Positions 57,747 through 64,000 of a stretch of DNA of 64,000 nt are shown here, piece by piece (the first letter of the stretch is position 1; each line of letters begins with the position of its first letter). The position numbers were made by a program, and so were the translations under genes. The stretch is from NCBI RefSeq assembly GCF_000737715.1, contig NZ_JPRN01000011.1, positions 164,643 to 228,642 of the forward strand. The letters are read 5' to 3'. Origin of the DNA: Chryseobacterium sp. JM1. Lineage in GTDB: Bacteria; Bacteroidota; Bacteroidia; Flavobacteriales; Weeksellaceae. The notes beneath the pieces are model-generated. The model was not told where the DNA came from. It saw nothing but the letters and a program-made list of their open reading frames with translations, and made no database searches.

Positions 57747-58640
57747 ATGAAGACAACTTTAACGGTCGTGTTGGCATCTGTATTCTCTAATGCTGCTTTT
57801 GGGCAGATAGGAATCAATACAGCTGTGCCGATTGCGAGTCTGGACATCGTCGCGAAAAGAAGTGACGGATCCACAGCTGAAGGGGTATTGCCCCCAAGGC
57901 TTTCAGGAGATGAGATCAAGGCAGCTGATCTCCAGTACACAGAGAGGCATGCAGGAACCATTATTTATGCTTCGGCAGCAGTAAGGGTACCCAGCAGCAA
58001 AACGGTGAATATTACAGCCACCGGACTCTATTATTATGACGGAAAAATGTGGCAGAGAATGCTGCAGGGGGATCCTAAGAAACTGCATCCCCAGTCTGCA
58101 GGAGATATTAAAAACTCTGTGCAGCCGTCAGATCACAACGGATGGTATCTGCTTAACGGAAGGTCAGTTTCCTCTCTTCCATTACCGGCACAGAATTCAG
58201 CGGCAGGCTTAGGCTTTACCACGAGTCTTCCGGACGCAGCAGACAGGGTTCTAAAAACAAGAAATGGTGCCGAGCTATTGGGAAGCCATGGTGGGAATAA
58301 TACGATGACGATTACCCGCTCGAATCTTCCGGATATCAATCTGACAGGGGTGGTAAGCGGAACTGCAGAAAGTGCGGGCGCACATACACACGGATCAGGA
58401 GAAGGAGGTTTCCTGCTTGGAGGTACAGATGTAGGAAATAATGGTTCCGGCCATTATCAGGGGAACAATGATATTTCCTCCTGGGGCGGAGTCGGGCTGA
58501 TGAGCAGTACAGCCACTTCCGGTGCTCATATTCATGCACTGTCGGGGATTGCAACGGTTCCTACAGGAGGTATGGGGGCATCTATGGATAACAGATCTGC
58601 TTATCTGGTAGTAAATACCTTTATCTATCTGGGTGAATAA
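57747..58640 (+). CDS. exported phage-tail-collar-like protein
   Basis: A 297-aa exported protein: signal peptide (about 1-19, ending AAFGQ), the fibre motif IGINTAVPIASLDIVA (about 21-36), then a region like the tail-collar fold (about 128-297; DHNGWYLLNGRSVSSLP, ADRVLKTRNGAELLGSHGGN, THGSGEGGF, AHIHALSG, YLVVNTFIYLGE), as in microcystin-dependent-type and phage collar proteins. It has no T9SS domain and no phage genes around it. A surface or envelope structural role is likely; function unknown. Upstream is a membrane AraC/TPR regulator. Confidence 0.78.
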   Translation: MKTTLTVVLASVFSNAAFGQIGINTAVPIASLDIVAKRSDGSTAEGVLPPRLSGDEIKAADLQYTERHAGTIIYASAAVRVPSSKTVNITATGLYYYDGKMWQRMLQGDPKKLHPQSAGDIKNSVQPSDHNGWYLLNGRSVSSLPLPAQNSAAGLGFTTSLPDAADRVLKTRNGAELLGSHGGNNTMTITRSNLPDINLTGVVSGTAESAGAHTHGSGEGGFLLGGTDVGNNGSGHYQGNNDISSWGGVGLMSSTATSGAHIHALSGIATVPTGGMGASMDNRSAYLVVNTFIYLGE

Positions 58641-58669
58641 TCCGGGGACGATATAAGATTTTATAATAC

Positions 58670-58697
58670 AATCGGGGTTGATTGCCCGGTTTTTTTC
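58670..58697 (+). terminator. terminator of the collar-like gene
   Basis: AATCGGG and CCCGGTT pair with one G-T wobble around an 8-nt loop, followed by T6, 30 nt after the stop. Confidence 0.75.
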
Positions 58698-58716
58698 AGT
58701 CAAGTTTTTTTAAGTG

Positions 58717-58743
58717 CAAATCCGCAGCGTAGCTGCGGATTTG
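58717..58743. terminator. bidirectional hairpin
   Basis: A perfect 12-bp stem (CAAATCCGCAGC / GCTGCGGATTTG) with a 3-nt loop lies right after the stop codon of the minus-strand lipoprotein gene. It is T-rich on the plus side. Confidence 0.8.
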
Positions 58744-58748
58744 TTATT

Positions 58749-58958
58749 TTATTTAGTCTTCAGACTGTCGGTTTTTGCTTTGGCAGAATCATGAGAAACC
58801 GGAGCCGGTTCAGAATTGGCAACAGCGGAATCTCCCATTTTATTTCTCAGAGAATCTTTATTGTGCTCGTCTTTGAACTCTTCTCTCTTTTCCTTGTTCT
58901 GGGCACAGCTTCCTAAAAACATAACGCCTAGAATAGCTCCTATCCATAATTTTTTCAT
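58749..58958 (-). CDS. small lipoprotein
   Basis: A 69-aa lipoprotein: signal with lipobox FLGSC (Cys about 18), then a hydrophilic tail rich in Lys, Glu, Asp, Ser and Ala (KREEFKDEHNKDSLRNKM; HDSAKAKTDSLKTK) that is probably disordered. Function unknown. It resembles the lipoprotein at 59257 in design and tail composition, so the two may be distant duplicates. Confidence 0.75.
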   Translation of the reverse strand: MKKLWIGAILGVMFLGSCAQNKEKREEFKDEHNKDSLRNKMGDSAVANSEPAPVSHDSAKAKTDSLKTK

Positions 58959-59201
58959 AATAGTTGATTTTGATGTTTAATACCATCAAATATAGAAAAA
59001 TATTAAGAGCTTTGTAAGAGTCTACTATATATTCTGAGAAACTTTTATTTTGATGTCATAAATAGAGTATCTCCGCTGTTTTGAGAGGATAACGCTGTCC
59101 GGTTAGGACATTTTTCCTATACCTGCGGGCTGATAGAGAAGTTTAAAGGTTTAGGATATTCCGTAGAACCGGTTCCTATGAAATTATAAAACAAAAAAAA
59201 A
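58959..59201. other. intergenic stretch without recognised features
   Basis: No gene, repeat or clear promoter was recognised between the two small lipoprotein genes apart from the terminator at its right end. Confidence 0.5.
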
Positions 59202-59222
59202 CCGCAGAGCTTTCATCTGCGG
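59202..59222 (-). terminator. intrinsic terminator of the second small lipoprotein gene
   Basis: A perfect 7-bp stem (CCGCAGA / TCTGCGG) with a 7-nt loop is followed by a T run on the minus strand. Confidence 0.85.
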
Positions 59223-59256
59223 ATTTTCCATATTTAGATTAAACATCTGTTGGTAT

Positions 59257-59475
59257 CTATTTAGCTGGAACTACTGTTGCCGTTGAATCTACTTTAGTGG
59301 TAGCCGGGTCAGGATTCATCTTTTTGGCAGATGCCGTATCCGTTGCTGCCGGTTGTATGGTCTGTGTATTCACGGCCGCCGAATCCGAATTCTTCGTCGA
59401 CATGGTAGATTCCTTGGTTCCGCAGCTCACAGCGACTATTCCTAAACCAAAGGCTGCTAACAATAACTTTTTCAT
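59257..59475 (-). CDS. small lipoprotein
   Basis: A 72-aa lipoprotein with lipobox VAVSC (Cys about 18) and a short Thr/Ser/Ala/Asp-rich tail (AVNTQTIQPAATDTASAKKM; TTKVDSTATVVPAK), probably unstructured. Function unknown. It has a terminator of its own. Its tail ends in a pattern (A-K-x-D-S) also seen in the lipoprotein at 58749. Confidence 0.75.
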   Translation of the reverse strand: MKKLLLAAFGLGIVAVSCGTKESTMSTKNSDSAAVNTQTIQPAATDTASAKKMNPDPATTKVDSTATVVPAK

Positions 59476-59573
59476 AATATTTTATTTTTAGTGTTGTGAT
59501 TTAAAGTTCAATAACCATTCCTAAGTAGGAGGGTAAACTATTAAAACATAGATAAAGTTTGTTAAAAGGTGTT

Positions 59574-59757
59574 AGAGAATGGGGGAGGAAGTGAGATTTT
59601 TGGTTTGGAAGAGGGAGGAGGGAAGATGGAGGTACTATTGGACATTAATTTTAATGGTTTTCCAAAAATTTGATCAAGTTGTTTAGGAAAAATATTAATG
59701 AGGCTTGGAATAGTCATGCTTTGGGCCTCCATAACTTCCCTCATCCATCTTCCTGAC
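59574..59757 (-). repeat. post-stop purine/pyrimidine inverted-repeat element
   Basis: Read on the minus strand it starts right after the MarR stop: TGTCAGGAAGATGGATGAGG, GAAGTTATGGAGG; the other arm lies around 59611-59633. Arms match imperfectly. It is the fourth copy of the family seen at 4187, 8551 and 14131, again in the same orientation to the gene. Confidence 0.7.
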
Positions 59758-59758
59758 A

Positions 59759-60364
59759 TTAAATGATGGCAGCGTGCTCAGCACAGTTGATCCTGATCTC
59801 CTTATAAGCCAGCGACATCTGAAGTAATTTGCAATAATGACCCTCATCACTGATTCTGTAATGGCTGCAGGTAAAACACATTCTTTGTACGGTGAGGATT
59901 CCGGTTGTATTTAATCCCTGAATGATTTTCAGTAATCCATCCAGCATTATTTCTTTTTGTTGAAGATTAAGAGAACTAACCGGGTTCTCAATGGATCTTG
60001 TGAAATCAGCTGACTTTAAGGCCGTAATCCTGCCGCTGTCGGTTAAGCTTAGCGTATAACTTCTGGAATCCAGTAGATCACTTTTTTTATCAATCAGGCC
60101 TTTCTGTAAAAGAGATTTTACACTGTCACTGATTGTCGGCTTACTCATGTTGAATTCTTTAGCCAGATAGCTTATTCTGCATTTTTCAGTTGGCTGAAAG
60201 AGTAAGAAAATCAGGATTTGTATTTGTATGGGGCTGAGCGCATTCAGCTTACTCTCATTCCAGAGTAATACCCGGAAGGCCTCTGAAAGACGCTCTAAAG
60301 CCACAACAATCTTGCTGTCGATCTCGTGGTTTTGCTGATTCAGGTTAAAGGGTGAATGGAACAT
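59759..60364 (-). CDS. MarR-family regulator with Cys-rich C-terminus
   Basis: A 201-aa regulator. Residues about 20-150 form a MarR winged-helix domain (SPIQIQILIFLLFQPTEKCR; LAKEFNMSKPTISDSVKSLL; LLDSRSYTLSLTDSG). The last 45 residues add a Cys/His pattern: CFTCSHY, then HYCKLL, then NCAEH. These four Cys and two His are well suited to bind a metal or to switch by disulphide formation. It is upstream-linked to DUF2024 and CPVC thioredoxin-like genes on the same strand, suggesting a redox-responsive group. Its target genes are inferred. Confidence 0.88.
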   Translation of the reverse strand: MFHSPFNLNQQNHEIDSKIVVALERLSEAFRVLLWNESKLNALSPIQIQILIFLLFQPTEKCRISYLAKEFNMSKPTISDSVKSLLQKGLIDKKSDLLDSRSYTLSLTDSGRITALKSADFTRSIENPVSSLNLQQKEIMLDGLLKIIQGLNTTGILTVQRMCFTCSHYRISDEGHYCKLLQMSLAYKEIRINCAEHAAII

Positions 60365-60488
60365 TGTATGGTATTCTGTGAGTGTTTAAGCCTTTATAGG
60401 TTAATTATTTAGAATGTTGAAATTTAACAAAAACTTTCAGCAAAATAATCTTCACTGAAAGTATATTTGAATAGTTGTGTTTTTGAAA

Positions 60489-60752
60489 TCAGTTACATCC
60501 CTCCATTTCAATGATATAATATCCTTTTTGATCTATTACTTTTTTTATATCCGGAGTGACTTCTTCCATATGACATAAGTTGCATTCTTTGGCTGTAAGA
60601 GCCTGTCCCTGCTGTCCTTTTTGGGCCAGATAGTTTTGCCCGTGTTCAAAAATAGTTTTTGTATCGTTGATGTGATCCGGAACCAGAATATCAAAATGCA
60701 TCACGGTTCCGTCTTTTTTAGTAACATAAGTATCCCAAACGGCAATTTTCAT
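60489..60752 (-). CDS. DUF2024-family protein
   Basis: An 87-aa soluble protein beginning MKIAVWDTYVTKKDGTVMHF and containing AKECNLCHMEEV (CxxC, about 53-64) and the ending YYIIEMEGCN, which fit the DUF2024 family of unknown function. The CxxC pair plus its neighbours (Cys-rich MarR and CPVC thioredoxin-like) point to redox or metal handling. The upstream sequence shares ATTAACCT and the start-proximal ACAATG with the MarR gene, so both may be controlled alike. Confidence 0.85.
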   Translation of the reverse strand: MKIAVWDTYVTKKDGTVMHFDILVPDHINDTKTIFEHGQNYLAQKGQQGQALTAKECNLCHMEEVTPDIKKVIDQKGYYIIEMEGCN

Positions 60753-60857
60753 TGTATATTCTTTTTAAGGTTAATTATAAAGCAGGAACGGCACATATCA
60801 TCGTAAAATGTTAGGAATGGGCCATTCCTGCCTGTTTTTTCAGTGTTTTCAGCCTTC

Positions 60858-61091
60858 TTACTGTTTCACGTCTTCTATGGAAGCTCCAAAATTGATGTGA
60901 AGTACATTCCCCTGAGGAGTCACCAAAGCCGGTACAGATTTTACACCTGCCTTTTCTGCTTTCTCAATACTTTCCGGATGATCTCCAAGATGAATGATCT
61001 CTACGTTCTCGGATCCGATAAGGTTAACAATGTCATGTTCCGCGCTAATGCATACAGGACATCCTGCATGATAAAAAACTGATTTACTCAT
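60858..61091 (-). CDS. thioredoxin/glutaredoxin-like protein with CPVC site
   Basis: A 77-aa protein of thioredoxin/glutaredoxin fold: N-terminal strand then the active site HAGCPVCISAEHDIV (Cys10/Cys13), and the cis-Pro region KSVPALVTPQGNVLHINFGA (about 50-69). It probably acts as a small cytosolic dithiol oxidoreductase. It is the first gene of the minus-strand group with DUF2024 and MarR, each separated by about 105-125 nt, with its own promoter and a palindrome upstream. Confidence 0.87.
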   Translation of the reverse strand: MSKSVFYHAGCPVCISAEHDIVNLIGSENVEIIHLGDHPESIEKAEKAGVKSVPALVTPQGNVLHINFGASIEDVKQ

Positions 61092-61128
61092 AATTCAATG
61101 GTATTTAATGAAGGCATTATTGCCATGA

Positions 61129-61152
61129 CAAATGTAGTTAGGATTACTAACT
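61129..61152 (-). promoter_or_regulatory. promoter and palindrome of the CPVC thioredoxin-like gene
   Basis: TACATTTG on the minus strand (61129-61136) is a -7 element. Next to it lies AGTTAG-GATTA-CTAACT (61136-61152), a perfect 6-bp inverted repeat in the spacer region, a possible MarR operator. Confidence 0.5.
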
Positions 61153-61248
61153 TAAATAGCTGGACTATGAGGATATAAAAATACTGGAGGGGTTGAGAGG
61201 TGGCAGATAGTGGGTTGCAGGTGTCTGGTAAATTTACCACTCCGATGG

Positions 61249-61340
61249 TATTACTGATTACTTATTGCTCATTACCCATGAAAAAGCCCCGGAAGAAATT
61301 CCAGGGCCCATATTACTCATTGCTCATTACTGATTACTCA
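61249..61340 (-). terminator. pruA terminator embedded in ATTACTCATTGCTC repeats
   Basis: GCCCCGGA / TCCAGGGC (61286-61307) form a hairpin with one mismatch, followed by T5 on the minus strand. On both sides are direct repeats of ATTACTGATTACT(T/C)AT and TTGCTCATTAC (61249-61277 and 61311-61340). Confidence 0.7.
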
Positions 61341-61353
61341 TCAGCAACAGCTC

Positions 61354-62979
61354 TTATCCCAGGTATGGGTATTTGTAGTCTTTTGGAGAAACGAAAGTTT
61401 CTTTGATACTTCTTACAGACGTCCATCTCAGTAAGTTCATTTTAGAACCTGCTTTGTCATTGGTACCTGAAGCTCTACCACCACCGAAAGGCTGCTGTCC
61501 TACAACGGCACCTGTTGGCTTGTCATTGATATAGAAGTTTCCTGAAGCGTTTTCCAAAGCTTTGAAAGCTTCGTTGATCGCATAACGGTCTTGTGCGAAT
61601 ACAGAACCTGTCAGTGAATAAGGAGACGTAGAATCTACCAGTTTCAATGTTTCTTTCCAGTCCTGATCTTCATATACATAAACAGATAGGATAGGTCCGA
61701 AGATCTCTTCTACCATACTTTCGTAATGAGGATTTGTAGTTTCGATTACAGTTGGGTGTACAAACCATCCTTTAGAATCGTCAACTTTTCCACCGATTGC
61801 TATTTCAGCTTCACCGGAAGCAGTTGCTCTGTCGATGTATCCTTTACATTTTTCGAAAGAATTTTTGTCAATAACTGCGTTAACGAAGTTCGACGGATCT
61901 TCAGGAGAACCCACTTTAATTGAGTTGATCTGAGTTTCCATTACTTTTTTCACATCAGCCCAAAGAGATTTAGGCACATAAGCTCTTGAAGCTGCAGAAC
62001 ATTTCTGTCCCTGATATTCAAAAGAACCTCTTACCAAAGCAGTAGCTACAGCTTCCACGTTAGAAGAAGGGTGAGCGATTACGAAATCTTTTCCACCTGT
62101 TTCTCCAACGATTCTTGGATATGTTCTGTAGTTATGGATATTGTCACCGATCATTTTCCACATTCCCTGGAATACTTTCGTAGATCCTGTGAAGTGAAGA
62201 CCTGCAAAATCCGGATGTGCCAATACTTTCTCAGCTGTTTCTTTTCCGTCTGTGAAAACCATGTTGATGACCCCTGCAGGAAGACCCGCTTCGATTAATA
62301 CATCCATGATCACTTTTGCAGAATAAACCTGCTTGTCAGAAGGCTTCCAAACCACTACGTTTCCAAGCATAGCCATACACGTAGGTAAGTTCCCGGAAAT
62401 CGCTGTAAAGTTGAAAGGCGTTACTGCAAAACAGAAACCTTCCAATGGTCTGTACTCTACACGGTTCCAGATTCCGCTGTCGGAAACCGGCTGCTCAGAA
62501 TACATCTCCGTCATGAATTCAACGTTGAATCTTAAGAAATCGATAAACTCACACGCAGCATCAATTTCAGCCTGGTGTACGTTTTTAGACTGTCCGATCA
62601 TCGTTGCCGCGTTGATCACGTCTCTGTAAGGTCCTGCTAAAAGATCAGCCGCCTTTAAGAAAATAGCTGCACGGTGTTCCCAGCCCAGCTCATTCCATTC
62701 TTTTTTAGCTGCCAATGCCGCGTTGATGGCGTCATCTACATGCTGCATGGTACCTTTATAGTAAAACCCGAAATCGTGAGCATGATCCTGAGGAGACTGA
62801 AGCTGAACTTTCTCGTCCGTTTTTACTTCTTTTCCATTGATGAACATTGGAATTTCTATCTTCTCAGCCCACATTTTTTTGTAAGTGGCGATAAGGCTTT
62901 TAACTTCTGGAGATCCCGGTACATAAGAATTTACCGGCTCGTTTACTGCAAATGGTACTTGCGAAATTGCTTTTGACAT
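61354..62979 (-). CDS. pruA: L-glutamate gamma-semialdehyde dehydrogenase
   Basis: PruA oxidises the product of proline dehydrogenase to glutamate (proline catabolism). The 541-aa product matches the stand-alone P5C dehydrogenase type: VAVTPFNFTAISGN-like segment (about 187-200), HFTGSTKVFQGMW (about 262-274), VGETGGKDFVIAHP (about 290-303) with Glu, the catalytic Cys in GQKCSAASRAYVP (about 325-337), and EIFGPILSVYVYE. The proline dehydrogenase partner gene is not in the window. The promoter at 63021 is well formed. Confidence 0.95.
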   Translation of the reverse strand: MSKAISQVPFAVNEPVNSYVPGSPEVKSLIATYKKMWAEKIEIPMFINGKEVKTDEKVQLQSPQDHAHDFGFYYKGTMQHVDDAINAALAAKKEWNELGWEHRAAIFLKAADLLAGPYRDVINAATMIGQSKNVHQAEIDAACEFIDFLRFNVEFMTEMYSEQPVSDSGIWNRVEYRPLEGFCFAVTPFNFTAISGNLPTCMAMLGNVVVWKPSDKQVYSAKVIMDVLIEAGLPAGVINMVFTDGKETAEKVLAHPDFAGLHFTGSTKVFQGMWKMIGDNIHNYRTYPRIVGETGGKDFVIAHPSSNVEAVATALVRGSFEYQGQKCSAASRAYVPKSLWADVKKVMETQINSIKVGSPEDPSNFVNAVIDKNSFEKCKGYIDRATASGEAEIAIGGKVDDSKGWFVHPTVIETTNPHYESMVEEIFGPILSVYVYEDQDWKETLKLVDSTSPYSLTGSVFAQDRYAINEAFKALENASGNFYINDKPTGAVVGQQPFGGGRASGTNDKAGSKMNLLRWTSVRSIKETFVSPKDYKYPYLG

Positions 62980-63020
62980 ATTATGTTGTATTATTTTAAA
63001 ATTATCAATATGTTGGTATA

Positions 63021-63051
63021 CAAATTTACGTTTTCATTTTGAAAGGAACAA
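63021..63051 (-). promoter_or_regulatory. promoter of pruA
   Basis: On the minus strand: TTG (63049-63051), 20 nt, TAAATTTG (63021-63028), then 41 nt to the ATG at 62979. A complete -33/-7 promoter. Confidence 0.65.
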
Positions 63052-63122
63052 TTCCTGTAAATACTTCATCTTATTATTTAACATAAATTGGTATATTAGA
63101 TTGGTTGTTAAAAATTTTAGAT

Positions 63123-63629
63123 ATGAAAAAAACAATATTCATCTTTTTGTGTTTTTCTCAGGCTGTACTTGCCCAGCATAAAAAGAAAACTCCACCACTG
63201 CTTCCTCCGGAAAAACTGGCTGAATATTCATTCAGTAAAGAAGAACTTTTAAATGATGAATTGAAAGGATCTAAATGGTATTTTGATCTTAAAAATTATG
63301 ACCAGACACAGCTTTCATTTGATAAAGATGCAGCCAAACCGGATGTTTTATACTTTGTTGATGATACAAATTTCAGGATTAATATTAATCAGAAGCATTG
63401 TAAAAGCTTAATTAAAGGAACCTTCGAGATCATCAGAAAAACAGAAGAGCCAATGACCACTCAAATGGGGCACCGTTCCTTCAGAATTAGTACACCTTAT
63501 CAGAAATGTGTCCATAAATTCTCCTTTTTTTTATTGAACAATCTCGATATTTCGTTTGAACAACAAGGAAAGGTGATGAAAATGAAAGCAATTGAAGAAA
63601 TTCCACCGCCTACAGTTCGCGGTTTTTAG
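63123..63629 (+). CDS. hypothetical secreted protein
   Basis: A 168-aa protein with a signal peptide (MKKTIFIFLCFSQAVLAQ, cut after VLAQ) and a basic mature start (HKKKTPPLLP). The mature domain has strand-rich segments (SKWYFDLKNYDQTQLSFDKD; FRISTPYQKCVHKFSFFLLN) and two Cys that could pair. It resembles Bacteroidetes secreted proteins of lipocalin-like size, but I do not recognise the family. ATG at 63123 is chosen over a TTG six codons before. The IS110 region begins downstream. Confidence 0.7.
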   Translation: MKKTIFIFLCFSQAVLAQHKKKTPPLLPPEKLAEYSFSKEELLNDELKGSKWYFDLKNYDQTQLSFDKDAAKPDVLYFVDDTNFRININQKHCKSLIKGTFEIIRKTEEPMTTQMGHRSFRISTPYQKCVHKFSFFLLNNLDISFEQQGKVMKMKAIEEIPPPTVRGF

Positions 63630-63696
63630 GCAACCTCTATTCCCATGATCATTTATTAGATTCAAGACATCATATTTGCAATTGGGATCAAGAAGA

Positions 63697-63790
63697 TGAA
63701 TGGTGAATTTGAGAATAAATAATAAAGAAGTAAAGACAATCAGATTTCATACATAGCCATGGTGGCTCCGGGAGCCTCCAGGATACTACT
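63697..63790. other. repeat trace and hairpin downstream of the IS110 transposase
   Basis: GAATGGTGAATTTGAGAATA (from 63699) matches a segment of the 89-bp unit at 17332. Then TGG-T-GGCTC-CGG-GAGCC-T-CCA (63760-63780) forms a compact GC-rich hairpin in AT-rich DNA. The IS boundary cannot be set from this window; the hairpin lies between the repeat trace and the transposase gene. Confidence 0.45.
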
Positions 63791-63843
63791 TTCCTAATTG
63801 AATATCCCAACAAATAATGGGCATTCCAAATGGTAGCTGATTT

Positions 63844-64000
63844 CTATGACGTTACCAAATTATTTATATAATTTTTTTCATAGGGCTTTTGTTTATTGAT
63901 AACGGCAAAAGCCCTATGGATAATTTTATTTCTCACATTATTCAGTACCAGCATTTTATTTTTTCCCTCAGCTACCTTTCTTAAATAATATTCTCTAAGA
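63844..64000 (-). CDS. IS110-family transposase, C-terminal fragment running off the window
   Basis: Reading the minus strand from 63999 to the TAG at 63844 gives 51 codons without a stop. The peptide has LREYYLRKVAEGKNKMLVLN and NVRNKIIHRAFAVINKQKPY, the well-known C-terminal signature of IS110-family (Transposase_20) recombinases: Y-x-R-K-x-x-E-G-K-x-K, then R-N-K-x-x-H-R-x-F and P-Y. The 5' part lies beyond the right edge, so whether the gene is intact is unknown. A perfect 13-bp inverted repeat (63879-63891 / 63906-63918) lies within the coding sequence. Confidence 0.85.
   Translation of the reverse strand, partial: LREYYLRKVAEGKNKMLVLNNVRNKIIHRAFAVINKQKPYEKNYINNLVTS

Noticed and set aside
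33738..58640. Prophage or tailocin suggested by S74, fibre and collar-like domains
   Set aside because: The three genes are far apart, each has a signal peptide, and there are no capsid, terminase, sheath or integrase genes.
63879..63918. 13-bp inverted repeat as a rho-independent terminator
   Set aside because: It lies within the IS110 coding frame and is not followed by a T run on the minus strand; the coding reading explains the sequence better.

Overview
The window looks like chromosomal DNA of a Chryseobacterium-type bacterium (Bacteroidota, Flavobacteriia, Weeksellaceae). The evidence is low GC, the block porV-porU-gldJ-murF that is conserved in flavobacteria with a type IX secretion system (T9SS), many small lipoproteins, cell-surface proteins with T9SS C-terminal domains, no Shine-Dalgarno-like start sites, and many TAnnTTTG (-7) promoters, sometimes with a TTG about 17-23 nt upstream. 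I see no rRNA, tRNA, CRISPR array or prophage. The genus is inferred, not proven.

Layout. 0-12 kb: purK, a T9SS-exported delta-60 repeat protein, lipoproteins and an SH3 protein, a cation:proton antiporter, a drug/metabolite exporter, an MDR oxidoreductase with a divergent AraC regulator, purE, a YiaA-like protein. 12-17 kb: ahcY, a HugZ-like protein behind a Fur-like palindrome, a phosphopantetheinyl transferase and a FUSC-family membrane protein. 17-26 kb: an 89-bp tandem array, then porV, porU, gldJ, murF. 26-34 kb: NUDIX hydrolase, SRPBCC protein, an outer-membrane protein-lptC-anmK operon, an aldehyde dehydrogenase and DNA polymerase III delta'. 34-40 kb: an S74-chaperone surface protein and a TetR-TolC-HlyD-EmrB efflux operon. 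40-54 kb: a fibre-like protein, a DoxD-DoxA fusion, MazG-like plus Tag, HxlR plus a quinone reductase, several unknown genes, an FAD oxidase plus patatin, CorA, a FabH-type synthase. 54-64 kb: a thioredoxin-TPR protein, an AraC/TPR membrane regulator, a tail-collar-like protein, lipoproteins, a redox cluster (Cys-rich MarR, DUF2024, CPVC thioredoxin-like protein), pruA, and at the right edge the C-terminus of an IS110-family transposase that has no complete reading frame in the window.

Genes that work together: PorU, PorV and GldJ serve the T9SS, which should export the delta-60 and S74 proteins in this window; purE and purK catalyse consecutive steps of purine synthesis although 9.5 kb apart; TolC, HlyD and EmrB form one tripartite pump under TetR.

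The most unusual content is between the genes. At least five repeat families recur: a purine/pyrimidine inverted repeat placed directly after stop codons (four copies); a mosaic element built of short tandem blocks in fixed order (three copies and a fragment); a double-hairpin element (two copies); the 89-bp array and its relatives; and long self-complementary elements. Several operator-like palindromes and leader hairpins sit exactly at predicted promoters or start codons.
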